From: Pantoea vagans
GTDB lineage: Bacteria; Pseudomonadota; Gammaproteobacteria; Enterobacterales; Enterobacteriaceae
Assembly (NCBI RefSeq): GCF_001506165.1
Contig: NZ_CP011427.1
Span: 2,356,001 to 2,420,000, forward strand
Length of the DNA: 64,000 nucleotides
Reading direction: 5' to 3'
Of the stretch, positions 52,116 through 61,569 are shown one piece after another (within the stretch, counting starts at the first letter, position 1; each line of letters starts with the position of its first letter). The translations under genes were made by a program, and so were the position numbers. The notes beneath the pieces were generated by a model, which did not search any database, had not been told where the DNA came from, and saw only the letters and a list, made by a program, of their open reading frames with translations.

Positions 52116-52658
52116 TCAGGCAAGGGATTTGAAGGCTTTGATGCGGTGCAAATGAGGGGAAATATTCTTGAATTTATGGCTGGCGTCTTCGTCCCAGACA
52201 ATCTCATAAAACGGATGTAACAGCGCAGCACTGCGTTGATTATCCAGCGCCTCATCATGGCGCGAAAGGATTGTCAAACAACGGTCACGGTTCTTTTCAC
52301 GAAAATCGTTGACGCACTTGGTGGCGATATCGAGATACTCTTCCGGGCGATCGATCTTGCCTTCCATGTTCTCAAACGGGAACAGGTTGGGGTTAAACAT
52401 CACCTGCCGCATGCCACAGAGAAAGCCAATACGCTCGGCCCAGTAACCGCCCAAGCCCACACCGCAAATCAACGGGTGCGCATCGCCTGCTTGCTGCAGC
52501 AGCTTGTCACTCTCTTTCAGCAAAAACTGCATGTCGTGTTTCGGGTGAAGCGTGCTGTAACTGATCAGCCTGACATCCGGGTCAATAAACTGCAGTTGCA
52601 GCACCTTTTCATGGTTGCCCGGACTACTGGAATCAAAACCGTGCAGATAGATGATCAT
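52116..52658 (-). CDS. ycfP: YcfP-family alpha/beta-hydrolase-like protein
   Basis: 180 residues matching YcfP/YqiA-type esterase-like proteins: [20 protein letters not shown] at the N-terminus, [15 protein letters not shown] (nucleophile-elbow position has Gly-Leu-Gly-Gly instead of GxSxG), and [18 protein letters not shown]. The missing serine suggests it is not a classical esterase. In E. coli order after ndh and before nagZ. Confidence 0.9.
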   Translation of the reverse strand: MIIYLHGFDSSSPGNHEKVLQLQFIDPDVRLISYSTLHPKHDMQFLLKESDKLLQQAGDAHPLICGVGLGGYWAERIGFLCGMRQVMFNPNLFPFENMEGKIDRPEEYLDIATKCVNDFREKNRDRCLTILSRHDEALDNQRSAALLHPFYEIVWDEDASHKFKNISPHLHRIKAFKSLA

Positions 52659-52697
52659 GATTTTCCTCAGCGTGGAATGAAATCCGGGCAGCGGCGC

Positions 52698-53741
52698 TTA
52701 TCTGCCCGACGCTTTATGCTCCAGCCAGCGATCCTGCAATGCGCTGAGCTGGTGGTGATTCTGCTTCCAGCGTTCACTGGCTAACAGAGTCTGACGGGTG
52801 TATCGCCCTTGATGGTATAACTGCGTCACTCGCTCTGCCTGGATCGGCGTCAAGTTATCCAGCACACTTACCGCGCCGGCACGTTGGTTGCAGACCAGGA
52901 TCATGTCGCATCCGGCATTGAGTGACTGCTGGGCGCGCTCGGCGTAGCTGCCCATCACCGCGGCACCTTCCATTGACAAATCGTCAGAGAAAATCACCCC
53001 ATTGAAACCCAGCTCCTTGCGCAATACCGTTTGCAGCCAATAGGGTGAGCCGCTGGCGGGTAAAGGATCTACCTCAGTATAGATAACGTGGGCAGGCATC
53101 ACCGCATCCAGTAACTGCTCATCAATCAACTGCTTGAAGATAGCCATATCGTGCTGACGCAGCGTGGCGGCATCACGTGGGTCGCGCGGGGTTTCTTTAT
53201 GCGAATCAGCACTCACCGCACCGTGGCCAGGGAAGTGCTTACCGGTGGTTTTCATTCCCGCTTCGTGCATGCCATTGATAAATCGGCGTGCGATTTGCAG
53301 TGCAATTGCCGGATCTTCATGGAATGAACGGTCACCAATCGCCGCGCTAATGTGACCGATATCCAGCACCGGCGCAAAGCTGATGTCGATGTCCATCGCA
53401 ATCATCTCGGCCGCCATCTGCCAACCCGCCTGCTGCGCCACTTCACCGGCGGTAGCCATATCGTGCAGGGCCGCAAAAGATTGCATGGCGGGTAGCTTGG
53501 TGAAACCTTCGCGGAAACGTTGTACGCGCCCGCCTTCCTGATCCACTGCTACCACCAGACGATTGCGTGAAGCCGCACGAATCTGGCGCACCAGTTCAGC
53601 TAACTGTTCGACATCGTGAAAATTGCGGGCAAACAGAATCAGCCCGCCCACCAGCGGATGTTGCAAGATCTCGCGCTCTTCTGCATCGAGTTCATAGCCT
53701 TCGACATCCAACATCAGCGGGCCGGGGGTATTCATGGTCAT
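52698..53741 (-). CDS. nagZ: Beta-N-acetylhexosaminidase NagZ
   Basis: 347-residue GH3 cytoplasmic enzyme of murein recycling, removing GlcNAc from anhydro-muropeptides. [32 protein letters not shown] (catalytic His/Asp loop) and the nucleophile Asp in [14 protein letters not shown] are visible. The N-terminus is [20 protein letters not shown]. Lies between thiK and ycfP; its product feeds induction of AmpC-type enzymes where present. Confidence 0.96.
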   Translation of the reverse strand: MTMNTPGPLMLDVEGYELDAEEREILQHPLVGGLILFARNFHDVEQLAELVRQIRAASRNRLVVAVDQEGGRVQRFREGFTKLPAMQSFAALHDMATAGEVAQQAGWQMAAEMIAMDIDISFAPVLDIGHISAAIGDRSFHEDPAIALQIARRFINGMHEAGMKTTGKHFPGHGAVSADSHKETPRDPRDAATLRQHDMAIFKQLIDEQLLDAVMPAHVIYTEVDPLPASGSPYWLQTVLRKELGFNGVIFSDDLSMEGAAVMGSYAERAQQSLNAGCDMILVCNQRAGAVSVLDNLTPIQAERVTQLYHQGRYTRQTLLASERWKQNHHQLSALQDRWLEHKASGR

Positions 53742-53756
53742 GTTGACAATCCTGAG

Positions 53757-54599
53757 TTAAAGATGCTGCCAGCTGGATCGGGCCAGCTGCTGCAAAGTGT
53801 GATCATGGCTCTGCTCGGCGCGCAGTTGATACCAGCTCGCCATCAGCAGTTGCAGCCATGGCTGCCAGCGGCGCATCTGACGCGCCAGCACCTGTTCGTC
53901 AAGCTGACTGTGTTGCGCATATCCGGCAATCCAGTCCGCCTCATGTTCTCCATCGACCGCGCACAGCGCGGCGAGTTCCAACGCCACATCGCCGTCGGCG
54001 GCGTACTCCCAGTCAATCAGGCGCAGGCCACCGTGCGTCGCCACCAGATTACCGGCGTGGATATCCATATGCAGCGGCGCGAGGCGTAACGGCTGCGGTT
54101 CGCCTTGTTTGATTAAGCGTTGCAACTGGTGCTGCCAGCGCCAGTGGCGTTGCTGACACAGCTGCCAGTAACGCTGTAGCAGTGGCGCGAGACGCAGACG
54201 ATAACCGGTCAGCGGTTGTTGATGCAGGCGATGCATCAGTGCCAACACAGCTGGACGCTGCTGATTAAATTGCGCCGGGGTTAACACTTCCCCGGGTAAC
54301 CAGCTTTGTAAAAGCCATGGGGCACGCCAGCTTAGTGGTGCGGGCCCTAACTGCGTATGGCGCATTTTGTGCAGTATGCGATATTCACGCTGACGATCGA
54401 CAAACGGAATCGGTTGTAACGGAGAACGGCGCGCCAGCAACTCGCCCTGCTCTGTTTGCACCTGCACGCTGTTGCCACTGAGTCCCGGCAGCGCGAAAAA
54501 ATGACCGGCAGCTTGCGCCGTCGGCCATTGTTGCTGAAGCAGTTGTTGCAACTGGGGATCAGGGTTGTGCAATACCATTGCCTGACCAGATGATTTCAC
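53757..54599 (-). CDS. thiK: Thiamine kinase
   Basis: 280 residues, APH/ChoK fold. Catalytic loop HMDIHAGNLV and metal motif LIDWEYAADGDVALELA; RRSPLQPIPFVDRQREYRIL before. It phosphorylates thiamine to thiamine monophosphate for salvage. The GTG start at 54599 overlaps lpoB by 41 bases; an ATG at 54578 would reduce this. E. coli order lpoB-thiK-nagZ retained. Confidence 0.9.
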   Translation of the reverse strand: MKSSGQAMVLHNPDPQLQQLLQQQWPTAQAAGHFFALPGLSGNSVQVQTEQGELLARRSPLQPIPFVDRQREYRILHKMRHTQLGPAPLSWRAPWLLQSWLPGEVLTPAQFNQQRPAVLALMHRLHQQPLTGYRLRLAPLLQRYWQLCQQRHWRWQHQLQRLIKQGEPQPLRLAPLHMDIHAGNLVATHGGLRLIDWEYAADGDVALELAALCAVDGEHEADWIAGYAQHSQLDEQVLARQMRRWQPWLQLLMASWYQLRAEQSHDHTLQQLARSSWQHL

Positions 54600-55155
54600 C
54601 GGTCTGCACCAGCATCAGCTGCATTTGCAGTGTTGGAGACTTCACATCGCCCTGCGCATTGCTGTAAAGCACGTACTGAGCGTTAACGTTACGCGCCAGG
54701 CCAATCGCTTTGCTGCGCGAATTCAAACTGTCATCCGCTGACAGGCCGAGTGCCTGCTTGGCCTGCGCCAACTGATCTGGGGTGACTAAGGTGAATTTGC
54801 CATTGTTTGCCAGTGCGCTTTGAATCGCGTCAGTGGCTTTATCACTCTGCAACGCGCCGTTTGTACTGTTTTTAATGCGATCCACCAGCAGCACGCTGCC
54901 AGGATTAACGCCTGCTGACTGCACCATATTCGCCACTAACGGCTGCACGCTGGCACTCCAGTTTATGGTTTTCAGTTTTGGCGGCTGCGGCACGTTTTCC
55001 GGCGGTGGCACCGGCGGCGTTGGCGGCTGCTCGGGTTGCGTTGGGGTAGTCGGCTGGGTCGGTTCAACCGGCGCCGGGGTTTGCTGTTTCACCACACAAC
55101 CGGTGAGCATCAGCGCAAATAACAGCGCGCTGGAACGTTTTACACTGCGAATCAC
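54559..55155 (-). CDS. lpoB: Penicillin-binding protein activator LpoB
   Basis: 198-residue outer-membrane lipoprotein: lipobox LMLTGC, a proline-rich flexible linker (TQPTTPTQPEQPPTPPVPPP, about residues 33-52) spanning the periplasm, then a globular domain (VLLVDRIKNSTNGALQSDKA). It activates PBP1B (MrcB) in peptidoglycan synthesis. The linker seems longer than average by eye. Confidence 0.95.
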   Translation of the reverse strand: MIRSVKRSSALLFALMLTGCVVKQQTPAPVEPTQPTTPTQPEQPPTPPVPPPENVPQPPKLKTINWSASVQPLVANMVQSAGVNPGSVLLVDRIKNSTNGALQSDKATDAIQSALANNGKFTLVTPDQLAQAKQALGLSADDSLNSRSKAIGLARNVNAQYVLYSNAQGDVKSPTLQMQLMLVQTGEIIWSGNGIAQP

Positions 55156-55165
55156 AGGTTACTCC

Positions 55166-55531
55166 TCAGAGAAAGAGATACAGACGCACCTTGCTGGCGG
55201 TCAAATTACCGATTTGCGAGACAACTTCAGTGCTGCCATGCGCGGGAACGGTCTGGGTTTGTGCCGGTTCTTCAGGCGTTATCTCAAGGCCTTTATCGTC
55301 ATACCAGTAGAAACGATAGTGCACGGTCACCGGTGTTTCACGCTGATTATAGAGCACACTTGACGCACGCTGCTGGCCGTCACGGCTTGCAAGCGTGGGC
55401 TCATCGGTGATGATACCCGCAGACAACACGGAAGACTCCATCACCAGCGATTGCGAGGTATTGATCATCGGTTTGTTACTGCTGCAACCCGCCAGGGTCA
55501 GTAACAGCATGCCACACAGCCATTGACGCAT
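55166..55531 (-). CDS. ycfL: YcfL-family lipoprotein
   Basis: 121 residues; lipobox LLTLAGCSS. Mature domain YNQRETPVTVHYRFYWYDDK then GLEITPEEP suggests a beta-sandwich (DUF1425). Lies 10 bases before lpoB on the same strand. Function unknown. Start ATG 55531; a GTG three bases earlier is also in frame. Confidence 0.92.
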   Translation of the reverse strand: MRQWLCGMLLLTLAGCSSNKPMINTSQSLVMESSVLSAGIITDEPTLASRDGQQRASSVLYNQRETPVTVHYRFYWYDDKGLEITPEEPAQTQTVPAHGSTEVVSQIGNLTASKVRLYLFL

Positions 55532-55549
55532 CACAAGGTCCGCCTGAGG

Positions 55550-55900
55550 TTAGATGGCCAGCATCGGGCCCAGCGGCTGTCCGCCAACCAGGTGCATATG
55601 GATGTGGTAAACCTCTTGGCCGCCATGACGGTTGCAGTTCATGATCAGACGGTAGCCATCTTCGGCAATCCCTTCATCCTTCGCGATTTTCGCCGCTACC
55701 GTGATCATGCGGCCCAGCGCATGTTCGTGCGCCTCTTGCACGTCATTAGCGGTGGGGATCAATACGTTAGGAATGATCAGAATATGCGTCGGCGCTTTGG
55801 GCGCGATATCGCGGAAGGCAGTGACCAGTTCGTCCTGATAAACCACGTCGGCGGGGATTTCGCGACGGATGATTTTACTGAAAATCGTTTCTTCAGCCAT
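55550..55900 (-). CDS. hinT: Purine nucleoside phosphoramidase HinT (HIT family)
   Basis: 116 residues. HIT motif [11 protein letters not shown] with the catalytic His triad; [19 protein letters not shown] at the N-terminus and [18 protein letters not shown]. Hydrolyses adenosine 5'-phosphoramidates. First gene of the hinT-ycfL-lpoB-thiK-nagZ-ycfP row. Confidence 0.96.
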   Translation of the reverse strand: MAEETIFSKIIRREIPADVVYQDELVTAFRDIAPKAPTHILIIPNVLIPTANDVQEAHEHALGRMITVAAKIAKDEGIAEDGYRLIMNCNRHGGQEVYHIHMHLVGGQPLGPMLAI

Positions 55901-56258
55901 GGTGCATTTCCTTAAGCCTTAAGTTCAGTCCGCCAGTATGCGTGAGGAATTCTGTTTCTTACAACCTCAGGACCACTTTTCTTGCATTGAATGACTGTCT
56001 TTGCACCATTTTTTCTTTTGGTTTAACCGCTGTGCGGCACCTCGCATTTCTGCATCGCCAATCAATACAAAAATGAAACGCTGTTTTATAAATTAGAGAT
56101 ATCGCGTCGATTTCTTTGTGTTTTTGCCACTATCCCGCCAACCCTTGCCAAATGACGAAGGTTTGCCGGGTCACAGCGCTCTACTTTCTATCCAATCCGG
56201 GCAAGCAGTACGGAGTAATGAGGGATGTGCAATCCGTCGATTTCAAGGAGAACCTGCC
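55901..56258. other. Non-coding region between hinT and the rhamnogalacturonide genes
   Basis: No gene supported. It holds the hinT promoter region on the minus strand and the KdgR-like box at 56069-56094 upstream of rhiT. A longer reading frame upstream of rhiT at 56118 has no ribosome site and is rejected. Confidence 0.5.
56069..56094 (+). promoter_or_regulatory. KdgR-like operator upstream of rhiT
   Basis: Core TGAAACGCTGTTTTA (56074-56088) in an AT-rich frame, matching the KdgR pattern TGAAAC-N3-GTTTCA with one changed base. KdgR represses pectin and rhamnogalacturonan genes, including rhiTN, in Dickeya. Predicted, not proven. Confidence 0.6.
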
Positions 56259-57863
56259 ATGCAGTCTCGTAAGATTGGTCTGGGCCATTATCTGGCTTAC
56301 GGTTCCGGGGATTTCCTCGGAGCAGGCACCACGGCGCTCACTGCCGCCTGGTTGCTCTATTTTTACACCACCTTCTGCGGACTTTCGCCGATAGAAGCCA
56401 CCTTCATTTTTGCTGCCGCCCGCGTACTGGATGCGCTGGTCAGCCCCTTGATGGGCTTCCTCACCGACAACTTCGGTTCCACCTGGCTGGGTAAACGCTT
56501 TGGCCGCCGCAAATTCTTCATTCTGCTCGGCATCCCGTGCGTGTTCAGTTATAGCCTGATGTGGATTAGTGACATGAGTTTTTGGTGGTATCTGCTGACC
56601 TATCTGCTGTTCGATGTGGTCTACACCATGATTCTGGTGCCCTATGAAACGCTGGTACCGGAAATGACCGATGACTTTAAGCAGAAAACCCGTTTTTCCG
56701 GTGCGCGCATTGCCCTCGCACAATTGTCTTCGATTCTCGCCGCCTTTTTACCCGGCGTGCTGATTGGCTGGTTTGGCAAAGAGAACCCGGTCTCCTTTTT
56801 CTATGCCAGCCTGGTGTTCTCGGTGATCTGCGCCCTGGTGTTGACGCTGGTGTGGCGTTTCACCTGGGAACGTGCACCCGAGGATTTCTCCGCTGAGTCG
56901 CGTAGGGCGGAGGAGCAAAAGTCGCAGCTGTCGTTGCTGCAAAGCCTGAAGCGCTTGTATGTCGAACTGGCCTCCACGTTGCGCATTCGCATCTTCCGCC
57001 AGCACCTTGGTATGTATCTTGGCGGCTACATCGCGCAGGACGTGTTTAATGCGGTGTTCACCTGGTACGTGGTGTTTGTGCTGATGCAGAGCGCGCAGAT
57101 CGCATCAAATCTGATGGGCACCATGGCGGTGCTGCAGTTTATCGCCGTGATGGCGATGATTCCACTGTGTATCCGCATTGGACCTGCCCCGGCCTATCGC
57201 ATGGTGGTGATACTGTTCGGCCTCAGCGCCCTCTCTTACGCAGGGCTTTGGTACACCGGCATGAATGATAATCTCGCGCTGCTGGTGCTGATTTCCGCCT
57301 TAGCCGGCTTGGGCCGCGGCGGCATCAACTACGTTCCGTGGAATACCTATACCTACATCGCGGATGTTGATGAGGTGATTACCGGCCAGCGCCGCGAGGG
57401 GATTTTCGCCGGCATCATGACCTTGACCCGCAAAGCCTCGCAAGCCGGTGCCGTTATGATGGTAGGTATTGTGCTGCAGTTAGCCGGATTTACCTCCGGG
57501 AAAGCTGAGCAGGCCCCAGCCGTAGGCCATACCATCCTGTTCATTCTCAGCGTCGGTACGCTGTGTGTGCTGACCTGCGGCTTTATCGTGTCATTGCGCT
57601 TCAAACTGAACCTGCACACCCACACGGTTTTACGCCAGGAAACGGTGAAGATGCGCGCGGCCGGGCGCGTCGTGCCGGAACAGATTACGCCGCAGGCGCG
57701 CACCATCGTCGAAACGCTGGCGGGCATGCCGTATGAAAATTTGTGGGGCAACAACAATGTGGGCTATCTCAATCGCCACAAGTCTGCTGCACCGCCGCTC
57801 CCCACGCACCGTAGCCCTTTGCAACCTCTCCCTACCCTGATTAACGATAGGAATGAACCATGA
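56259..57863 (+). CDS. GPH-family rhamnogalacturonide transporter (RhiT-like)
   Basis: 534 residues, about twelve transmembrane segments, of the glycoside-pentoside-hexuronide:cation symporter family. GHYLAYGSGDFLGAGTTALT at the N-terminus, RVLDALVSPLMGFLTDNFG and FGRRKFFILLGIPC loop match the family. Paired with a GH105 gene, it fits RhiT of Dickeya, importing rhamnogalacturonan fragments. ATG 56259 with AAGGAG. Stop overlaps the next start by 4 bases. Confidence 0.85.
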   Translation: MQSRKIGLGHYLAYGSGDFLGAGTTALTAAWLLYFYTTFCGLSPIEATFIFAAARVLDALVSPLMGFLTDNFGSTWLGKRFGRRKFFILLGIPCVFSYSLMWISDMSFWWYLLTYLLFDVVYTMILVPYETLVPEMTDDFKQKTRFSGARIALAQLSSILAAFLPGVLIGWFGKENPVSFFYASLVFSVICALVLTLVWRFTWERAPEDFSAESRRAEEQKSQLSLLQSLKRLYVELASTLRIRIFRQHLGMYLGGYIAQDVFNAVFTWYVVFVLMQSAQIASNLMGTMAVLQFIAVMAMIPLCIRIGPAPAYRMVVILFGLSALSYAGLWYTGMNDNLALLVLISALAGLGRGGINYVPWNTYTYIADVDEVITGQRREGIFAGIMTLTRKASQAGAVMMVGIVLQLAGFTSGKAEQAPAVGHTILFILSVGTLCVLTCGFIVSLRFKLNLHTHTVLRQETVKMRAAGRVVPEQITPQARTIVETLAGMPYENLWGNNNVGYLNRHKSAAPPLPTHRSPLQPLPTLINDRNEP

Positions 57864-58999
57864 CTGTATTTCCTGTAAAGCACAGTGCTTTGCTGCGCCA
57901 ACCTGAGTTTTTGTTACCGCGCAGCGAACTGGTACAGCTAATCCATAAACTCACCGTCAATCTAGTGAATATCACCGATCACAGCGGCGAGTTTTTACTG
58001 CGACTGGATGATGGCCGCGTGATAGACACCAAAGGCTGGGCCGGTTGGGAGTGGACGCACGGTATCGGCCTTTACGGCATGCTGCACTTCACCCAGCAAA
58101 CCGGCGATAAGGCTACGCTGAAAATAATCGATGACTGGTTTGATGCCCGACTGGCGGAAGGCACCCCCACCAAAAACGTCAATACCATGTGCCCCTTCCT
58201 GACGCTGGCTTATCGCTACCAGGAGACCGGGAATGCCGCCTGGCGTCCGGTGCTGGAGCGCTGGGCCGAATGGGTAATGTATGAAATGCCGCGCACCGAA
58301 CAGGGTGGCTTGCAGCATATCGTTTATAACAATGAGAATACCCAACAGTTGTGGGATGACACGCTGATGATGAGCGTGATGGCGCTGGCGAAGATCGGAC
58401 AGCTATTTGATCGCCCTGAATTTGTTGAGGAAGCCAGTTATCAGTTCCTGATTCACACGCAATATTTGATGGATCGCCAAACCGGTCTGTGGTTCCACGG
58501 TTGGACGTTTGAAGGCCGCCACAATTTCGCCAACGCCCGCTGGGCGCGAGGAAACAGTTGGTTAACCATCGTGATCCCTGACTTCCTCGAAATGATGAAC
58601 TGGCCTGAGCATCACGCCACGCGCCGTTTCCTGCAGCAGGTGCTGGCCAGTCAGGTGAAGGCATTAGCAGAATGCCAGCATAGCAGTGGGTTATGGCACA
58701 CCTTGCTCGACGATCCACAAAGCTATCCAGAGGCGTCAGCGACCGCGGGATTTGCCTACGGCATTCTCAAAGCCGTTCGTAAGCGTTACTTACCCGAGGA
58801 ATATCGCCCGATGGCAGAAAAGGCGCTGCGTGGCGTGATTGCCAACATCGATGAACAAGGGGAGTTGAAACAGGTGTCGTTTGGTACCGCGATGGGCAGC
58901 GATCTGGACTACTATCGCCAGGTACCGCTCACCTCAATGCCTTATGGTCAGGCCATGGCGCTGTTGTGTCTGACGGAGTATTTGCGGGTTTATCTCTGA
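57860..58999 (+). CDS. Unsaturated rhamnogalacturonyl hydrolase (GH105, RhiN/YteR-like)
   Basis: 379 residues, (alpha/alpha)6-barrel GH105. It hydrolyses the unsaturated galacturonyl end of rhamnogalacturonan disaccharides made by a lyase. WAGWEWTHGIGLYGMLH, TLMMSVMALAKIGQ, TGLWFHGWTFEGRHNFANAR (catalytic Asp region elsewhere) and HSSGLWHTLLDDPQSYPEAS are GH105-like. No signal peptide, so cytoplasmic, acting after RhiT import. Overlaps rhiT by 4 bases (ATGA). Confidence 0.88.
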   Translation: MTVFPVKHSALLRQPEFLLPRSELVQLIHKLTVNLVNITDHSGEFLLRLDDGRVIDTKGWAGWEWTHGIGLYGMLHFTQQTGDKATLKIIDDWFDARLAEGTPTKNVNTMCPFLTLAYRYQETGNAAWRPVLERWAEWVMYEMPRTEQGGLQHIVYNNENTQQLWDDTLMMSVMALAKIGQLFDRPEFVEEASYQFLIHTQYLMDRQTGLWFHGWTFEGRHNFANARWARGNSWLTIVIPDFLEMMNWPEHHATRRFLQQVLASQVKALAECQHSSGLWHTLLDDPQSYPEASATAGFAYGILKAVRKRYLPEEYRPMAEKALRGVIANIDEQGELKQVSFGTAMGSDLDYYRQVPLTSMPYGQAMALLCLTEYLRVYL

Positions 59000-59005
59000 A
59001 TGTGT

Positions 59006-59030
59006 TGGGGGCAGCCATTTGGCCGCCCCC
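59006..59030. terminator. Hairpin between rhiN and ptsG
   Basis: GGGGGCAGCCATTTGGCCGC followed by CCCC forms a strong stem between the convergent genes. The T-run is poor on both strands, so termination is likely but not certain. Confidence 0.55.
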
Positions 59031-59042
59031 TGTTTCAATCCG

Positions 59043-60476
59043 TTACATATTACGGATATAGTCATCCATTTCGGTTTTCAGGTTATCGGATTTGGTCCCG
59101 AATATCGCCTGAACGCCGGAACCGGCCACCACCACGCCGCGTGCGCCTAGGGTTTTCAATTTCGCCTGATCAACCTTCGCCACATCCGCCACGCTCACAC
59201 GCAGACGGGTAATACAGGCATCAAGGTTGGTAATGTTTTCTTTACCACCGAAGGCAGTCACCAGTTTGCCCGCCATTTCGCTGCCGGTTGCGCTGCTCTG
59301 TTCCATTGCCGTGTCCTCACGTCCAGGTGTTTTCAGGTTCAGTTTCACAATCAATACACGGAAAACGGTGTAGTAAATCAGGCCATAAATGATACCCACG
59401 ATCGGGAACAGCCAGATTTTGCTGCTGTTACCGCTCAACACCACGAAGTCGATCAAGCCGTGTGAGAAACTGGTGCCGTCACGCATGCCCAGCAGAATAC
59501 AGATTGGGAACGCCAGGCCAGCCAGAATCGCGTGGATCACGTACAGAATCGGCGCGACGAACATGAACGAGAACTCGATCGGTTCGGTAATACCGGTCAG
59601 GAACGAGGTCAGCGCAGCGGAGATCATGATGCCGCCCACTTTGGCGCGGTTCTCTGGTTTAGCCGAGTGCCAGATAGCAATCGCTGCAGCCGGTAAGCCA
59701 TACATTTTAAACAGGAAGCCGCCAGAGAGTTTACCCGCGGTTGGATCGCCCGCCATGTAGCGCGGAATATCACCGTGGAACACCTGACCTGCTGCGTTAG
59801 TGAACTCACCAATCTGCATCTGGAATGGAACGTTCCAGATATGGTGCAGACCAAACGGCACCAGCGAACGCTCCACCACACCGTAGATACCAAACGCCAC
59901 AACCGGGTTCTGATAGGCAGCCCATTGTGAGAAGTCCTGAATCGCCGTACCAATAGGTGGCCAGATAAAGGAGAGCACAATACCGGTGAAAATCGCGGTC
60001 AGACCCGAAATGATCGGCACAAAGCGTTTACCGGCGAAGAAGCCGAGATACTCAGGCAGTTTGATACGGTAGAAACGGTTGAACATGTAGGCGGCAATCG
60101 AACCCGCAATAATGCCCCCGAGCACCCCAGTATCCGCCAGGTGCTTGGCATCAATCTCCGCTGCAGGCAAATGCAACACCAACGGCGCAACCACCGCCAT
60201 GGTTTTCACCATGATGCCGTAAGCCACCACGGACGCGAGTGCCGAAACACCGTCGTTGTTGGTAAAGCCGAGCGCCACACCAATCGCGAAGATCAACGGC
60301 ATATTGGCGAACACGGAACCACCCGCTTCTGCCATGACATGGGAAACCACCGCTGGCAACCAGCTGAAGTTTGCCGAACCAACACCTAGCAAAATACCGG
60401 CAATCGGCAGAACCGATACCGGCAACATCAGCGATTTACCTACTTTCTGCAGGTTCGCAAATGCGTTCTTGAACAT
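59043..60476 (-). CDS. ptsG: Glucose-specific PTS enzyme IIBC
   Basis: 477 residues: EIIC membrane domain (about ten TMs; [20 protein letters not shown] and [15 protein letters not shown] are typical) and the C-terminal EIIB domain with phospho-cysteine in [13 protein letters not shown]. With cytosolic EIIA-Glc (Crr) it imports and phosphorylates glucose. Start 60476 (CAGGAG upstream) as in E. coli. Mlc, CRP and SgrS sites upstream resemble E. coli. Confidence 0.97.
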   Translation of the reverse strand: MFKNAFANLQKVGKSLMLPVSVLPIAGILLGVGSANFSWLPAVVSHVMAEAGGSVFANMPLIFAIGVALGFTNNDGVSALASVVAYGIMVKTMAVVAPLVLHLPAAEIDAKHLADTGVLGGIIAGSIAAYMFNRFYRIKLPEYLGFFAGKRFVPIISGLTAIFTGIVLSFIWPPIGTAIQDFSQWAAYQNPVVAFGIYGVVERSLVPFGLHHIWNVPFQMQIGEFTNAAGQVFHGDIPRYMAGDPTAGKLSGGFLFKMYGLPAAAIAIWHSAKPENRAKVGGIMISAALTSFLTGITEPIEFSFMFVAPILYVIHAILAGLAFPICILLGMRDGTSFSHGLIDFVVLSGNSSKIWLFPIVGIIYGLIYYTVFRVLIVKLNLKTPGREDTAMEQSSATGSEMAGKLVTAFGGKENITNLDACITRLRVSVADVAKVDQAKLKTLGARGVVVAGSGVQAIFGTKSDNLKTEMDDYIRNM

Positions 60477-60480
60477 AGAA

Positions 60481-60497
60481 ACTCCTGAGTATGAGTG
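60481..60497 (-). promoter_or_regulatory. SgrS-pairing region in the ptsG leader
   Basis: On the mRNA strand CACTCATACTCAGGAGT covers the ribosome site. E. coli ptsG has CATACTCAGGAG at the same place, paired by the small RNA SgrS under sugar-phosphate stress. The sgrS gene is not in this window. Confidence 0.65.
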
Positions 60498-60566
60498 CGT
60501 TTTTTGCGCAGTGCGCATGGTAAAGGGGGAGGATCCTTTACCGGGGTGACGCTGGGCGTCTTTTGA

Positions 60567-60588
60567 TTTATTACGAAGGGTAAAATAA
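60567..60588 (-). promoter_or_regulatory. Mlc operator of ptsG
   Basis: On the minus strand TTATTTTACCCTTCGTAATA followed by AA; as I recall the E. coli ptsG Mlc site, 19 of 22 bases agree. It predicts glucose-relieved repression. Confidence 0.7.
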
Positions 60589-60603
60589 ATAGCGAATTGT
60601 TAC

Positions 60604-60619
60604 TTTGACGGCTATCACG
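60604..60619 (-). promoter_or_regulatory. CRP site of ptsG
   Basis: CGTGATAGCCGTCAAA on the minus strand, the same as the E. coli ptsG CRP site I recall (AACGTGATAGCCGTCAAAC). It predicts cAMP-CRP activation. Confidence 0.7.
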
Positions 60620-60760
60620 TTTCGCTGATGAAATTTTATTGCTTTCAGTCATTTCTTACTGACCTGCATGAATAAGCAGCAATAAAACACTGCCTGCACC
60701 GCATTAAACGCGGTACAAGACAGCAATAAGGAATTAATTCATGGTTCGAAATAAAACGAA

Positions 60761-61552
60761 TTAGCCGCCGAGACGGCTCATTGGGACGTGGAACAGGCGG
60801 GAAAAGTTCTCGGTGGTTGCTGCAGCCAGGGTTTCAATGTCTACCCCTTTCAGCACCGCCATATAATCGGCGACATCACGGGTAAAGGCGGGCTGATTCT
60901 CTTTTCCGCGATGCGGTACTGGCGCCAGATACGGAGAATCGGTTTCCACCAGCATCCGGTCCAGCGGCACATAGCGCGCGGCATCACGAATTTGCTCTGC
61001 GTTGCGGAAAGTCAAAATACCGGAGAAGGAGATATAGAAGCCCATATCCAGCAATTTCGCGGCGGTGGCTTGATCCTCGGTGAAGCAATGCAACACACCA
61101 CCACACTTTTCAACCTGCTCTTCACGCAGGATCGCCAGCGTATCTTCACGCGCATCGCGGGTATGAACGATGATCGGTTTGTTCAGCGCAATACCGGTAC
61201 GGATATGCTCGCGGAAGGAGGCTTGCTGCTGCGCTTTGGTTTCCTGCTGGTAAAAGTAATCCAGTCCCGTTTCACCCAGCGCGATCACCTGCTCTTCTGC
61301 GGCTAAGCGACGAAATTCGTCAACATCATAAGGCGTTTCCTGATTGAGTGGATGGACGCCGCACGCGAGCGCGATATTTTCATGGTCCCCCACCAGCTGT
61401 TTGATTTTGTAGTAATCCGGCAGCGTGGTGGCAATGGCCAGCATGAACTTCACATCACGGGCCGCCGCTTTGGCGATCACATCGTCCAAATCGCGGTGCT
61501 GTTTTTCATAATCAAGACCATCAAGATGGCAGTGCGAATCAACAATAAACAT
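60761..61552 (-). CDS. ycfH: TatD-family metal-dependent hydrolase YcfH
   Basis: 263 residues, TIM barrel. Metal ligands visible: VDSHCHLD, ALGETGLDYFY, IIVHTRDA, LHCFTED and LVETDSPYLAPVPHRGKENQ. TatD-family enzymes are deoxyribonuclease/deacylase-like; YcfH substrate is not firmly known. Follows holB by 17 bases in the tmk-holB-ycfH operon as in E. coli. Confidence 0.94.
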   Translation of the reverse strand: MFIVDSHCHLDGLDYEKQHRDLDDVIAKAAARDVKFMLAIATTLPDYYKIKQLVGDHENIALACGVHPLNQETPYDVDEFRRLAAEEQVIALGETGLDYFYQQETKAQQQASFREHIRTGIALNKPIIVHTRDAREDTLAILREEQVEKCGGVLHCFTEDQATAAKLLDMGFYISFSGILTFRNAEQIRDAARYVPLDRMLVETDSPYLAPVPHRGKENQPAFTRDVADYMAVLKGVDIETLAAATTENFSRLFHVPMSRLGG

Positions 61553-61569
61553 ACTTCTCTCTTTTTTAC

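Noticed and set aside
56118..56258. 47-residue N-terminal extension of the RhiT-like transporter
   Set aside because: No ribosome site upstream and hydrophilic sequence unlike the family; the ATG at 56259 has AAGGAG and the family N-terminus.
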